From positions 1 through 8,840 of the forward strand of contig CAUBHZ010000054.1 of assembly GCA_958435885.1 (NCBI GenBank): a DNA stretch of 8,840 nucleotides, read 5' to 3'. How positions within the stretch are numbered: position 1 is the stretch's first letter; every line of letters begins with the position of its first letter. Source of the stretch: an uncultured Intestinimonas sp. (GTDB taxonomy: Bacteria; Bacillota_A; Clostridia; Oscillospirales; Oscillospiraceae). The notes under the pieces were generated by a model. The model searched no databases and was not told the DNA's origin. It worked only from the letters and a program-made list of their open reading frames with translations. This document shows positions 1 to 6,751 of the stretch, one piece after another. The translations under genes and the position numbers were made by a program.

Positions 1-1145
1 TGGTGGCCGATGGTCTGCACCAGCTCCATGACCTCCCGGGCCATGGCCACGCCCTCATCGGAGTTGTAGGGGATGCCCATGTAGAGGAGCATATCGGCAA
101 AGCCCATGACGCCCAGGCCGATCTTCCGGGTCAGCTTGGTGACCTTGTCGATCTCGGGCAGGGGGTACTGGTTGACCTCGATGACGTTGTCCAGGAAGTG
201 GACGGCGGTGCGGATGGTCTGCTCCAGCTTCTCCCGGTCCAGAACGTAGCCGGCGGCGGTCTTCTTCAGGTGGTTGACCAGGTTGATGGAGCCCAGGTTG
301 CAGGCCTCGTAGGGCAGCAGGGGCTGCTCGCCGCAGGGGTTGGTGGACTCGATCTCGCCCTGGCTGGGGCAGGGGTTGTCCCGGTTGAGCCGGTCCAGGA
401 AGATGATGCCGGGCTCGCCGGTGCGCCAGGCCGAGTCCACGATGGCCTCAAAGACCGCCCGGGCGTTGAGCCGGCCGGTGATCTTCCTGGAGGCGGGGTC
501 CACCAGGTCGTACTCCCCGCCGGACTCCACCGCCGCCATGAAGGCCTCGGTGAGGCCCACGGAGATGTTGAAGTTGGTGATCTCCTTGGTGTCGTTCTTG
601 CAGGTAATGAAGTCCATGATGTCGGGGTGGTCCACCCGGAGGATGCCCATGTTGGCGCCCCGGCGGGTGCCGCCCTGCTTCACCGCCTCGGTGGCGGCGT
701 TGAACACCTTCATAAAGGAAATGGGGCCGGAGGCCACGCCGCCGGTGGAGTTGACGGTGGAGCCCTTGGGCCGCAGGCGGGAGAAGGAGAAGCCGGTGCC
801 GCCGCCGCTCTTGTGGATCAGCGCGGCGTTCTTAATGGCGTCGAAGATGTCCTCCATGGAGTCGGCCACCGGCAGCACGAAGCAGGCGGAGAGCTGGCCC
901 AGGGGCCGGCCGGCATTCATCAGGGTGGGGGAGTTGGGCAGGAAGTCCAGGCTGGTCATCAGCTGGAAGAAGTCGGCGGCGGTGGCCGCGGTGTCCGCCT
1001 GGGGGTCAAAGCGGGTGTCGGCGGCGGCAATGGCATCGGCCACCCGGTGGAAGAGCTCCTCCACGGTCTCGGTGGGCTGCCCCTGCTCGTCCCGGATCAA
1101 ATAACGGCGCTCCAGCACCGCCCGGGCGTTCTCACTGATCGGCAT
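1..1145 (-). CDS. nrdJ: Adenosylcobalamin-dependent (class II) ribonucleotide reductase, N-terminal part
   Basis: Reduces ribonucleotides to deoxyribonucleotides in the cytoplasm, using a B12-derived radical and needing no oxygen. The reverse strand reads 381 codons from ATG (1145-1143) with no stop before the window edge, about half of a typical NrdJ. Visible hallmarks are [10 protein letters not shown] with redox Cys88, the [18 protein letters not shown] phosphate/effector region, the [17 protein letters not shown] block, and the active-site string NPCGEQPL with Asn269, radical-site Cys271 and Glu273. Cys282 in CNLGSIN is the expected partner of Cys88, and its 11-residue spacing from Cys271 matches the pattern I recall from characterised NrdJ enzymes. 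No N-terminal ATP-cone is visible before the catalytic region. The start has AGGAG nine bases upstream. The gene is transcribed alone from its own promoter, downstream of the two-component operon's terminator. Assignment to class II rather than class I rests on overall motif wording; the C-terminal half is unseen. Confidence 0.93.
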   Translation of the reverse strand, partial: MPISENARAVLERRYLIRDEQGQPTETVEELFHRVADAIAAADTRFDPQADTAATAADFFQLMTSLDFLPNSPTLMNAGRPLGQLSACFVLPVADSMEDIFDAIKNAALIHKSGGGTGFSFSRLRPKGSTVNSTGGVASGPISFMKVFNAATEAVKQGGTRRGANMGILRVDHPDIMDFITCKNDTKEITNFNISVGLTEAFMAAVESGGEYDLVDPASRKITGRLNARAVFEAIVDSAWRTGEPGIIFLDRLNRDNPCPSQGEIESTNPCGEQPLLPYEACNLGSINLVNHLKKTAAGYVLDREKLEQTIRTAVHFLDNVIEVNQYPLPEIDKVTKLTRKIGLGVMGFADMLLYMGIPYNSDEGVAMAREVMELVQTIGH

Positions 1146-1189
1146 AGTCGTCGTCTCCTCTTTCGTTTTTCATTTTGCTCTATCTGTAG

Positions 1190-1208
1190 GGGAGGACAGG
1201 GTCCTCCC
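1190..1208 (-). other. Hairpin in the nrdJ 5' leader
   Basis: A perfect 8-bp inverted repeat (GGGAGGAC / GTCCTCCC) with a three-base loop lies in the predicted untranslated leader, about 45 bases before the start codon. No T-run follows it, so it is not a conventional terminator. It could protect the mRNA end or be incidental. The leader is too short for a cobalamin riboswitch, even though the enzyme needs B12. Confidence 0.45.
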
Positions 1209-1217
1209 GCTGAACGC

Positions 1218-1233
1218 GCACTACATATTGTAT
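1218..1233 (-). promoter_or_regulatory. NrdR box 2 (over the nrdJ -10)
   Basis: On the minus strand the site reads ATACAATATGTAGTGC, matching about 13 of 16 positions of the remembered NrdR consensus. It covers the -10 hexamer and the probable start site. The 15-base gap to box 1 puts both boxes on the same face of the helix, the arrangement known for tandem NrdR sites. Confidence 0.7.
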
Positions 1234-1254
1234 CAGAGAATGCAGTGAAGTCAA
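1227..1254 (-). promoter_or_regulatory. Sigma-A promoter of nrdJ
   Basis: Reading the minus strand, -35 TTGACT (1254-1249) and -10 TACAAT (1232-1227) are separated by 16 bases. A TGA triplet directly before the -10 gives an extended -10. Transcription would start near 1220, leaving a leader of about 75 bases before the ATG at 1145. It lies between the upstream operon's terminator and nrdJ, so nrdJ appears to be independently transcribed. Confidence 0.8.
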
Positions 1255-1264
1255 TATATCGTTT
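1249..1264 (-). promoter_or_regulatory. NrdR box 1 (over the nrdJ -35)
   Basis: On the minus strand the site reads AAACGATATATTGACT. It matches about 12 of 16 positions of the remembered NrdR consensus acaCwAtATaTwGtgt, including the ATATAT core. It overlaps the -35 hexamer and begins exactly 31 bases upstream of the second box. NrdR is the zinc-finger/ATP-cone repressor of ribonucleotide reductase genes. Confidence 0.65.
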
Positions 1265-1270
1265 TAGACG

Positions 1271-1299
1271 AAAAAAACGGAGGGGGTATCCCCTCCGTT
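1271..1299 (-). terminator. Rho-independent terminator of the two-component operon
   Basis: On the minus strand a 10-bp stem (AACGGAGGGG / CCCCTCCGTT, plus-strand 1276-1285 and 1290-1299) with a four-base loop runs into a tract of seven T. It begins about 48 bases after the histidine kinase stop codon and directly precedes the nrdJ promoter region. This is the textbook layout for the end of one transcript before the next on the same strand. Confidence 0.9.
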
Positions 1300-1346
1300 G
1301 CCGGAACCCTTAGAGCCAGACGGAAAATGCCCGCCAAAGGGGATTT

Positions 1347-2846
1347 TTACCCCTCTCCGCCGGGCAGGCTGGCCAGGGGGAGGACCAGGGTCATGCGGGT
1401 GCCCACACCCCTGCGGGAGAGGACCTCCAGCCAGCCGCCGTGGCGCTCGGCGATGTACTGGGCGATGGACAGGCCCAGGCCGGTGCCGCCCGTCTTCCGG
1501 TCCCGGGACTGGTCGGCCCGGTAAAAACGCTCAAAAATATGGGGCAGGCTCCCGGCGTCGATGCCGTCCCCCTCGTCCTGGACGGACAGCCGGGCGGTGC
1601 CCTCCGCCGTCTCCAGGGAGAGGGTGATCTCCCCGCCGGCGGGGGTGTATTTGATGCTGTTGTCCACCAGCACCCGGAGACACTGCTTGATGAGGCCCAG
1701 GTCGGCGTGGACCGGCACCGGAGCCGTCCCCCAACGGGCGGAGAAGGGGTGGGTCCGGTCGATCATCCCCGTCTCCTTGTACACCTGGGCGGCCACCTCG
1801 GTGAGGTCGAAGTCGGTCATCTCCACCTGCATGGTGTCGTTGTCCCCACGGGCCAGGAAGAGAAGCTGCTCCACCAGCTCCTTCATGGCCTCCGCCTCCC
1901 CACGGATGGCGTCGATGGCCTCCTGGCGGGTGGCGGGGTCGTCCTTCCCCCAGCGGTCCAGCAGACTGGCGTAGCCCTGGATGACGGCGATGGGGGTGCG
2001 CAGCTCGTGAGAGGCGTCGGAGACGAAGCGCATCTGGGCCCGGTAGGCCGCACCCAGCCGGTCCAGCATGGCGTTGATGGCCTCGGCCAGGTCCCGGAGC
2101 TCCTTCTGGGTGCCGGAGACGGGGATGCGCTTGTCCAGATGGGTGGCGTTGATCTCGTCCAGCCGCCCCGCCAGGGCGGAGAGCTCGGCGGCCGACATGG
2201 TGGGAGGCGCGCTGCCCAGCCGGGCTGCCGCCGCCGCCAGCTCCTGGATGGGGCGAAGGGTCTTTTTGATGGTGCCGGCGTTTTTCAGCAGGTTGAGGAG
2301 GAGGCTGAAGAGCTGGCACACCAGCAGGATGCGCCCGGCAAAGGCCAGAATGGTCACCGGCTGCTCCAGGTCCAGGGTGATGGCGTAGGGCTGACCATCG
2401 TTGGGCAGGGAGAGGGTGTAGGCGGCGCCCCGGCCGGGGTGGGTCCCCCAGGGACCGAAAAACAGAGGCTCCTCCCCCAGGGTGAGGACCCGCAGGGCCT
2501 GCTCCCCCTCCGGGAGGGCCTGGTCCCCCAGGGTCATGGGCAGCAGAAGGCCGCCCAGCCGCAGGCCGGACTCCGACGGCGCCTCCTCCAGCGCCGAGAC
2601 GGTGTAGTCCCCCGCCGACATCCACACCGTGGCCTCGGCAGAGGGCACCCCCCGCTCTTCCACCAGTTGGGCGATCTCTCCGCACTGGCGGTCCGCCCAC
2701 AGGAGAATGCCCCCCCAGGAGAGCGCCAGCAGCAGCAGGTCGGTGGTGAAGTAGATGCCCAGCAGCCGCAGAAAGAGCCGCAGATTGAGCCGCAGGACGA
2801 TGGAGGAGCGGATGCCGCCCCGGTCCTGCTTGGGTTTGGAGGCCAT
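1347..2846 (-). CDS. Sensor histidine kinase (HAMP, HisKA, HATPase_c), ArlS-like
   Basis: Membrane sensor kinase of 499 residues that should phosphorylate the regulator encoded just upstream. A first membrane segment lies at about residues 26-50, an extracytoplasmic sensor region of about 110 residues follows, and a second membrane segment lies at about 163-187. A HAMP-type linker spans about 197-265. It looks about 20 residues longer than usual because of an inserted helix-like stretch (about 211-236). The dimerisation/phosphotransfer motif SHELRTP gives phospho-acceptor His280. The ATPase domain shows the N box (DNSIKYTP, Asn396), G1 (DEGDGID, 424-430), F box (FERFYR, 438-443) and G2 (GGTGLGL, 453-459), so it should be active. 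AAAGGAGG lies seven bases before the ATG. It sits 38 bases after the regulator gene and is the last gene of its operon. The sensed signal cannot be read from the sequence. Confidence 0.95.
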   Translation of the reverse strand: MASKPKQDRGGIRSSIVLRLNLRLFLRLLGIYFTTDLLLLALSWGGILLWADRQCGEIAQLVEERGVPSAEATVWMSAGDYTVSALEEAPSESGLRLGGLLLPMTLGDQALPEGEQALRVLTLGEEPLFFGPWGTHPGRGAAYTLSLPNDGQPYAITLDLEQPVTILAFAGRILLVCQLFSLLLNLLKNAGTIKKTLRPIQELAAAAARLGSAPPTMSAAELSALAGRLDEINATHLDKRIPVSGTQKELRDLAEAINAMLDRLGAAYRAQMRFVSDASHELRTPIAVIQGYASLLDRWGKDDPATRQEAIDAIRGEAEAMKELVEQLLFLARGDNDTMQVEMTDFDLTEVAAQVYKETGMIDRTHPFSARWGTAPVPVHADLGLIKQCLRVLVDNSIKYTPAGGEITLSLETAEGTARLSVQDEGDGIDAGSLPHIFERFYRADQSRDRKTGGTGLGLSIAQYIAERHGGWLEVLSRRGVGTRMTLVLPLASLPGGEG

Positions 2847-2884
2847 GTCCGCCCCTCCTTTCCGGTCAGATGGGATCTCCGCCC

Positions 2885-3568
2885 TCAGCCCTCCTCACGG
2901 ATGGCGTAGCCCACGCCCCGGACGGTGTGGATGAGCTTGACGCCGAAGCGCTCGTCCAGCTTGGAGCGGAGGAAGCGGATGTAGACGTCCACGGCGTTGG
3001 TCTCCCCGGCGAAGTCGAAGCCCCACACGTTGTCCAGCAGGGATTCCCGGGAGATGACCTTCTCCTTGTTCTCCAGCAGGTAGCGCAGCAGGTCGAACTC
3101 CCGCCGGGTGAGCTCCACCGGGGTGCCGGAGACGCTCACCTCGTGGCGCTCCACGTCCATGGAGAGCGGGCCGCAGGTGAGCTTGGGGACCTCCGCCGGG
3201 GCGGCGGGGTGCTTGCGCAGGGCGGCCCTGATCCGGGCCAGCAGCTCCTCGATGGCGAAGGGCTTGGTCACATAGTCGTCCGCCCCGGCGTCCAGCCCCG
3301 ACACCTTGTCCACCACCGCGTCCCGGGCGGTGAGCAGGATCACCGGCGTCTGCCGCTCCTTCCGCAGCCGGCGGAGCACCTCCATCCCCGAGAGGGCGGG
3401 GAGCATGATATCCAGTAAAATGAGGTCGAATTCCCCCGTGAGAGCCCGGTCCAGCCCCGTCCGGCCGTCAAAGGCCTTCTCCACCTCGTAGCCCTCATAG
3501 CGCAGCTCCAGCTCCACCATCCGGGCCAGCTTCTCCTCATCTTCCACCAGCAAGATCCGTTCCGCCAT
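2885..3568 (-). CDS. OmpR-family response regulator, ArlR-like
   Basis: DNA-binding response regulator of 227 residues, the full usual length. The receiver domain (about 1-118) has acidic residues Asp10 and Glu11, phospho-acceptor Asp53 in LLDIMLP, Thr80 in LLTAR and Lys102 in TKPF, so every phosphotransfer residue is present. A winged-helix domain (about 130-224) follows, with the typical ELTRREFDLLRYLLENK and HTVRGVGY signatures. The wording of the receiver (VEDEEKLARMVELEL, IEELLARIRA) recalls ArlR of staphylococci. The start is supported by AAAGGAGG nine bases upstream. It lies 21 bases after the small UBA-like membrane protein gene and 38 bases before the kinase, so the three are almost surely co-transcribed. 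Targets are unknown; the divergent secreted-protein gene is a plausible one by position only. Confidence 0.96.
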   Translation of the reverse strand: MAERILLVEDEEKLARMVELELRYEGYEVEKAFDGRTGLDRALTGEFDLILLDIMLPALSGMEVLRRLRKERQTPVILLTARDAVVDKVSGLDAGADDYVTKPFAIEELLARIRAALRKHPAAPAEVPKLTCGPLSMDVERHEVSVSGTPVELTRREFDLLRYLLENKEKVISRESLLDNVWGFDFAGETNAVDVYIRFLRSKLDERFGVKLIHTVRGVGYAIREEG

Positions 3569-3589
3569 GGACGGGTCCCTCCTTTTTCC

Positions 3590-4141
3590 TTATGAACGGC
3601 GCAGCCGCGCCAGAAAACGGTCAATGGTCTCCCGCAGGGAGGTTAGGAAGCTCCGCACGGTCTCCCCCTCCACCAGAGGACCGGAGAGCCGGTACCGGAA
3701 GCCCAGCAGCAGCCCCACCCCCAGCACCACGGCGATCTCCACGAAGAAAAAGAGCAGGAGGACCACCAGGATGAGCAGAGGGACCGAGGCCGCCTGCTGT
3801 CCCTTCCGCCACACCTCCAGCCGGGTGGCCAGACAGTTGTGGAAGAGGTCTTTCAGGCCCTCTCTCAGATCGGACCAGGGGACGACCAGCACGCCGCTGT
3901 GCCGGGCGCTGTCCGAACCCTCCGACGGACCGGGTCCGGAGGGCGGCGGCGTGCCGCCGGAGTTGGGACGGGTGGAGTAGAAGCCGCCCCCCGGCGGCGT
4001 CGGCGTCAGTCCCATCCGCTCCAGCTCCAGCATGGCCGCCAGGGCGTCCCCGTTGTTCCGCTCCAGGGCGGAGAGGGCGGCGATCACATCCACCCCGGCG
4101 GCCTCGCTGAGCCGCCGGGCCTGCTCCACCGTCACCGACAT
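3590..4141 (-). CDS. Small membrane protein with UBA-like N-terminus and DUF4342-type C-terminal domain
   Basis: A 183-residue protein. Residues 3-40 form a compact three-helix pattern ending in GDALAAMLELE, typical of the UBA/elongation-factor-Ts N-terminal fold. Residues 43-80 are a Pro/Gly/Ser-rich flexible linker. Residues 83-150 resemble the DUF4342 domain: a short basic-amphipathic stretch, then a long hydrophobic segment (about 117-147) that probably inserts in the membrane. A charged amphipathic tail (158-183) ends it. The molecular role is unknown. It is first in the operon with the response regulator and kinase, so a part in signalling or envelope stress is likely but inferred. Start ATG is chosen at 4141 because a purine-rich GGGGGAGG precedes it, though the spacing (three bases) is short. 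A second AGAGGAGG lies further upstream. Family assignment is from memory of pattern, not a search. Confidence 0.85.
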   Translation of the reverse strand: MSVTVEQARRLSEAAGVDVIAALSALERNNGDALAAMLELERMGLTPTPPGGGFYSTRPNSGGTPPPSGPGPSEGSDSARHSGVLVVPWSDLREGLKDLFHNCLATRLEVWRKGQQAASVPLLILVVLLLFFFVEIAVVLGVGLLLGFRYRLSGPLVEGETVRSFLTSLRETIDRFLARLRRS

Positions 4142-4192
4142 GGTCCTCCCCCTCTCCCCGTTATCCTCCTCTATGATAGCCCGTTTTGCCTA

Positions 4193-4210
4193 AAAGCCCC
4201 TTTGGGCTTT
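4193..4210. other. Short hairpin in the divergent intergenic region
   Basis: A 7-bp stem (AAAGCCC / GGGCTTT) with a four-base loop, flanked by modest T-rich sequence on both strands. On the minus strand it would lie in the leader of the UBA-like/two-component operon, where it could act as a weak attenuator. No gene ends here in either direction, so an ordinary terminator role is unlikely. Confidence 0.35.
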
Positions 4211-4263
4211 CTTTAGATCTCATTAAAAATGCCGGAGCCCAGACCGGGCACACAGGTACCTTG

Positions 4264-4292
4264 ATGATAGCACATCCGTATGTTCGGGACAA
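4264..4292 (-). promoter_or_regulatory. Probable promoter of the UBA-like/two-component operon
   Basis: On the minus strand TTGTCC (4292-4287) and TATCAT (4269-4264) are 17 bases apart, with TGC before the -10 making it an extended -10. The leader would be about 115 bases and would contain the hairpin at 4193-4210. A second TATCAT at 4178-4173 lies closer to the gene but lacks a convincing -35. Confidence 0.5.
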
Positions 4293-4301
4293 GGGTGGGG
4301 G

Positions 4302-4331
4302 TTTACCCTGGACCCGGGGCTGTGATATAAT
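4302..4331 (+). promoter_or_regulatory. Promoter of the secreted-protein/aminotransferase operon
   Basis: A perfect -10 TATAAT (4326-4331) preceded by TGA gives an extended -10. The best -35 is the weak TTTACC (4302-4307) with an 18-base spacer, as is common for extended -10 promoters. Transcription would start near 4338, about 30 bases before the ATG at 4368. It is back to back with the minus-strand promoter at 4264-4292, so the two operons could share regulator sites. Confidence 0.7.
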
Positions 4332-4367
4332 CGAAGCGATCACTTGCAGAGAAAGGAGGGATGGTCC

Positions 4368-5564
4368 ATGCGGAAACGGCTCCTGGCCGCACTGTGCGCC
4401 GCCGCCCTGCTGGCGGTCCTCATCCAGGGCTACGCCGCCGGGGAGGAGTGGGACGCCAACGTCATCTTCCTGGCCCTCAACGACTCCCCCGTCCCCCTCA
4501 GCGACAGCACCATGCCCATCAACGTGGGCGGCACCATCTACCTCCCCTACTTCATGCTGGACGCCAACCAGAACGGCGGTATCCGGCTGGGCATCATCAA
4601 CGGCGGGCAGGACAAGGTGAAGAACACCCTCACCCTCTACAACACCGAGCCAAAAAACCTGACCTTCGACCTGCGGACCGGCATCTCCTACGACTATATC
4701 CCCGACGGCGACCGGCAGACCCCCACCGCCATCATCCGCAACGGCCAGATCTACGTCTCGGCCAGCTCCACCTGCTCCTACTTCGGGGTGCGCTATATCT
4801 ACAGCAACATCCAGTTCGGGGACAAGAGCTACCCCTATATCCGCATCCGCACCGACAACGTGGCTCTGGACGACACCGCCTTCAAGAGCTCCGCCTCCAC
4901 CACCTACCTCATCCAGCTCCAGAACTACTACCGCACCGTGACCGGTCAGAGCGGGGACGGCTCCGTCTCGACCCCGGTCACGCCGGTCCCCTCTCTGCCG
5001 GTCCAGACGCCGGAGGACGGCCAGGACCGCGGAGGCGTCCGGGTCTACCTGGCGGTGCGCAGTGACACCGGAGAGGCAGGCGCCGAGATGCTGGAGCTGC
5101 TGCGGGGCTACGGCTGGGGCTGCCTGCTGCTGGTGCCCGCCGATCAGGTGGCCGCCCGGGACGACCTCATCCGCAAGGCGGTGGGGGAGGGAAACATGAT
5201 CGGCCTCATCACCGACGCGGATGACCTGGGACAGGCCAGGCGGGAGCTGAAGGAGGCCAACGAGCTCCTCTCCCACGTGGCTCTCACCAACACCCGGATC
5301 GTGCTGGCCGAGGACACGGCGGTGGCCCAGGGCCTGGAGGATGCGGGCTGGCTGTGCTGGGAGGACGACATCGACGGCGTCCCCGGAGAGCGGAGCAGCA
5401 GCGCCGTCTACTACCAGATCAGCCTCCGCCTGGAGGACCGGGAGAGCCGGGCCGGGATCACCCTGGACGACAGCAGCACCTCCGCCTCCGTGCTCAGCCG
5501 CCTCCTCTCCACCCTGCGGGAGGACGGCTACAGCGTGCGCCTGGCGGTGGAATCGGAATTTTAA
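4368..5564 (+). CDS. Secreted protein: copper-amine-oxidase-N-like region plus degenerate polysaccharide-deacetylase-like domain
   Basis: A 398-residue exported protein. Residues 1-25 are a signal peptide (basic MRKR, then a hydrophobic core ending near GYAAG). Residues about 30-165 show the strand-rich pattern of copper amine oxidase N-terminal-like stalk domains (NGQIYV, VGGTIYLPYFML), often used for wall or surface attachment. A Thr/Pro/Val linker (195-215) leads to residues 222-398. Their order (EMLELLRGYGWGCLLLV, then LIRKAVGEGNMIGLIT, then ELKEANELL) parallels the NodB deacetylase fold. The metal-binding motifs are missing, however: the TFDDG position reads AVRSDTG, and the HxxxH position reads TDADDLG. 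It is therefore probably a non-enzymatic sugar-binding or structural relative (inference). The start at 4368 is chosen over an upstream TTG because AAAGGAGG lies eight bases before it and the signal peptide begins there. It is 18 bases upstream of the aminotransferase gene. Confidence 0.85.
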   Translation: MRKRLLAALCAAALLAVLIQGYAAGEEWDANVIFLALNDSPVPLSDSTMPINVGGTIYLPYFMLDANQNGGIRLGIINGGQDKVKNTLTLYNTEPKNLTFDLRTGISYDYIPDGDRQTPTAIIRNGQIYVSASSTCSYFGVRYIYSNIQFGDKSYPYIRIRTDNVALDDTAFKSSASTTYLIQLQNYYRTVTGQSGDGSVSTPVTPVPSLPVQTPEDGQDRGGVRVYLAVRSDTGEAGAEMLELLRGYGWGCLLLVPADQVAARDDLIRKAVGEGNMIGLITDADDLGQARRELKEANELLSHVALTNTRIVLAEDTAVAQGLEDAGWLCWEDDIDGVPGERSSSAVYYQISLRLEDRESRAGITLDDSSTSASVLSRLLSTLREDGYSVRLAVESEF

Positions 5565-5582
5565 GGACGGAGGATGTGTTCC

Positions 5583-6743
5583 ATGGGAAAAAGCCGCTAT
5601 TTTGACAATGCCGCCACCTCCTTCCCCAAGGCGCCCGGTGTGGCCCAGGCCATGGCGGACTACCTCACCCGGGTGGGCTGCAACGTGGGCCGGGGGGACT
5701 ACCAGCCCGCCTATGCCGCCGCCGAGCGGGTGCTGGAGGTCCGGGAGAAGCTGTGCCGGCGCTTCGGCGCACCCGACCCCCGGAACGTCATCTTCACCCC
5801 CGGCTGTACCTACGGCCTCAACATGGTCCTCAAGGGGGTGCTGAAGCCCGGGGACAAGGTGGCCGCCTCCCCCATGGAGCACAACGCCGTGCTCCGGCCG
5901 CTCACCCAGCTGGAGCGGCAGGGGGTGGAGATCGTCTGGCTGCCCTGCGCAGACACGGGGGAGCTCCTCCTGGACCAGGCGGCGGAGCGCCTCACCGCCG
6001 ATGTGCGGCTGTGTGTCCTCACCCACGCCTCCAACGTGTGCGGCACCAGCATGCCCATCGAGGCGGTGGGGAGGCTGTGCCGGGAGCGGGGCATCCTCTT
6101 CTGTGTGGACGCCGCCCAGAGCGCCGGCTTTCTGCCCCTGGACATGGGAGCCATGGGCATCGACGCCCTGGCCATGCCGGCCCACAAGGGTCTGCTGGGT
6201 CCCCAGGGCCTGGGGGCGCTCCTCCTCACCGACGCCCTGGCCCTGGCCATGGAGCCTCTGGTCTCCGGCGGCACCGGGAGCCGCTCCGACCTCTTGGAGA
6301 TGCCCCCCTTCCTCCCCGACCGGCTGGAGGCGGGCACCCTGAATCTGCCCGGCATCTACGGCCTGGGCGCCGCGCTGGACTGGTGGGAGGGCCAGGATGA
6401 GGCCGCCCTCCGGCACCGGGAGGAGCGCCTTACCGGCCACCTTATCGCCCGGCTGGCCGAGTACGAGGAGGACGGCCTCCGGGTGCTGGGCACCAAAGAT
6501 GAAAAAAAACAGGTGGGTGTGGTGTCGGTAGATTTTCTGGAAAAGGACAACGCCGAGTGCGCCTACCGGCTGGAGCGGGACTTCGGAATCCAGACCCGCT
6601 GCGGCCTCCACTGCGCCCCTCTGGCCCACAAGACCCTGGGCACCTACCCCCAGGGCACCGTCCGCTTCTCCGTGGGACCCTTCACCTCGTTTGAGGACAT
6701 CGACTATGTCCAGGGCGCCGTGGCGGAGATCCTGTGCGGATAA
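5583..6743 (+). CDS. Class V aminotransferase, cysteine-desulfurase/selenocysteine-lyase-like (EF2568-type family)
   Basis: A 386-residue cytoplasmic PLP enzyme, full length for fold-type I class V aminotransferases. It begins with YFDNAATSFPK, the usual cysteine-desulfurase opening. Cofactor residues are clear: His100 (PMEHNAV), Asp176 and Gln179 (FCVDAAQSAG) and Schiff-base Lys202 (PAHKGLLGPQG). Near the C-terminus RCGLHCAP places Cys344 where SufS-type desulfurases have their catalytic cysteine, so removal of sulfur or selenium from cysteine derivatives is plausible. The wording fits the family built around Enterococcus EF2568 (TIGR01977), whose exact substrate I do not know. Start ATG 5583 is preferred to ATG 5574 because GGAGG (5569-5573) would touch the latter but is nine bases from the former. 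It is co-transcribed with the secreted protein, without an obvious functional link. No Fe-S scaffold gene is adjacent, which argues against a housekeeping IscS/SufS role. Confidence 0.93.
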   Translation: MGKSRYFDNAATSFPKAPGVAQAMADYLTRVGCNVGRGDYQPAYAAAERVLEVREKLCRRFGAPDPRNVIFTPGCTYGLNMVLKGVLKPGDKVAASPMEHNAVLRPLTQLERQGVEIVWLPCADTGELLLDQAAERLTADVRLCVLTHASNVCGTSMPIEAVGRLCRERGILFCVDAAQSAGFLPLDMGAMGIDALAMPAHKGLLGPQGLGALLLTDALALAMEPLVSGGTGSRSDLLEMPPFLPDRLEAGTLNLPGIYGLGAALDWWEGQDEAALRHREERLTGHLIARLAEYEEDGLRVLGTKDEKKQVGVVSVDFLEKDNAECAYRLERDFGIQTRCGLHCAPLAHKTLGTYPQGTVRFSVGPFTSFEDIDYVQGAVAEILCG

Positions 6744-6751
6744 ATATTTAA

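Noticed and set aside
1146..1226. Cobalamin riboswitch in the leader of a B12-dependent enzyme
   Set aside because: The predicted leader is about 75 bases and lacks a B12-box; cobalamin riboswitches need roughly 200 bases.
3..1313. Long plus-strand open frame opposite nrdJ
   Set aside because: Its translation is low-complexity Gly/Val/His-rich with no recognisable domain, and it is the antisense shadow of a clearly coding GC-rich gene.
1440..2909. Long plus-strand open frame opposite the histidine kinase
   Set aside because: Antisense shadow of a kinase that has all catalytic motifs; the composition is repetitive and carries no domain signature.
3890..3970. GC-rich short palindromes inside the UBA-like gene
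   Set aside because: They fall in the Pro/Gly linker codons and are expected from codon composition.
4161..6629. An 822-codon minus-strand open frame opposite the secreted protein and aminotransferase
   Set aside because: The plus strand encodes two full proteins with motifs and ribosome sites. The minus reading is Gly/Ala/Val/His-rich without domains, as expected for high-GC antisense frames.
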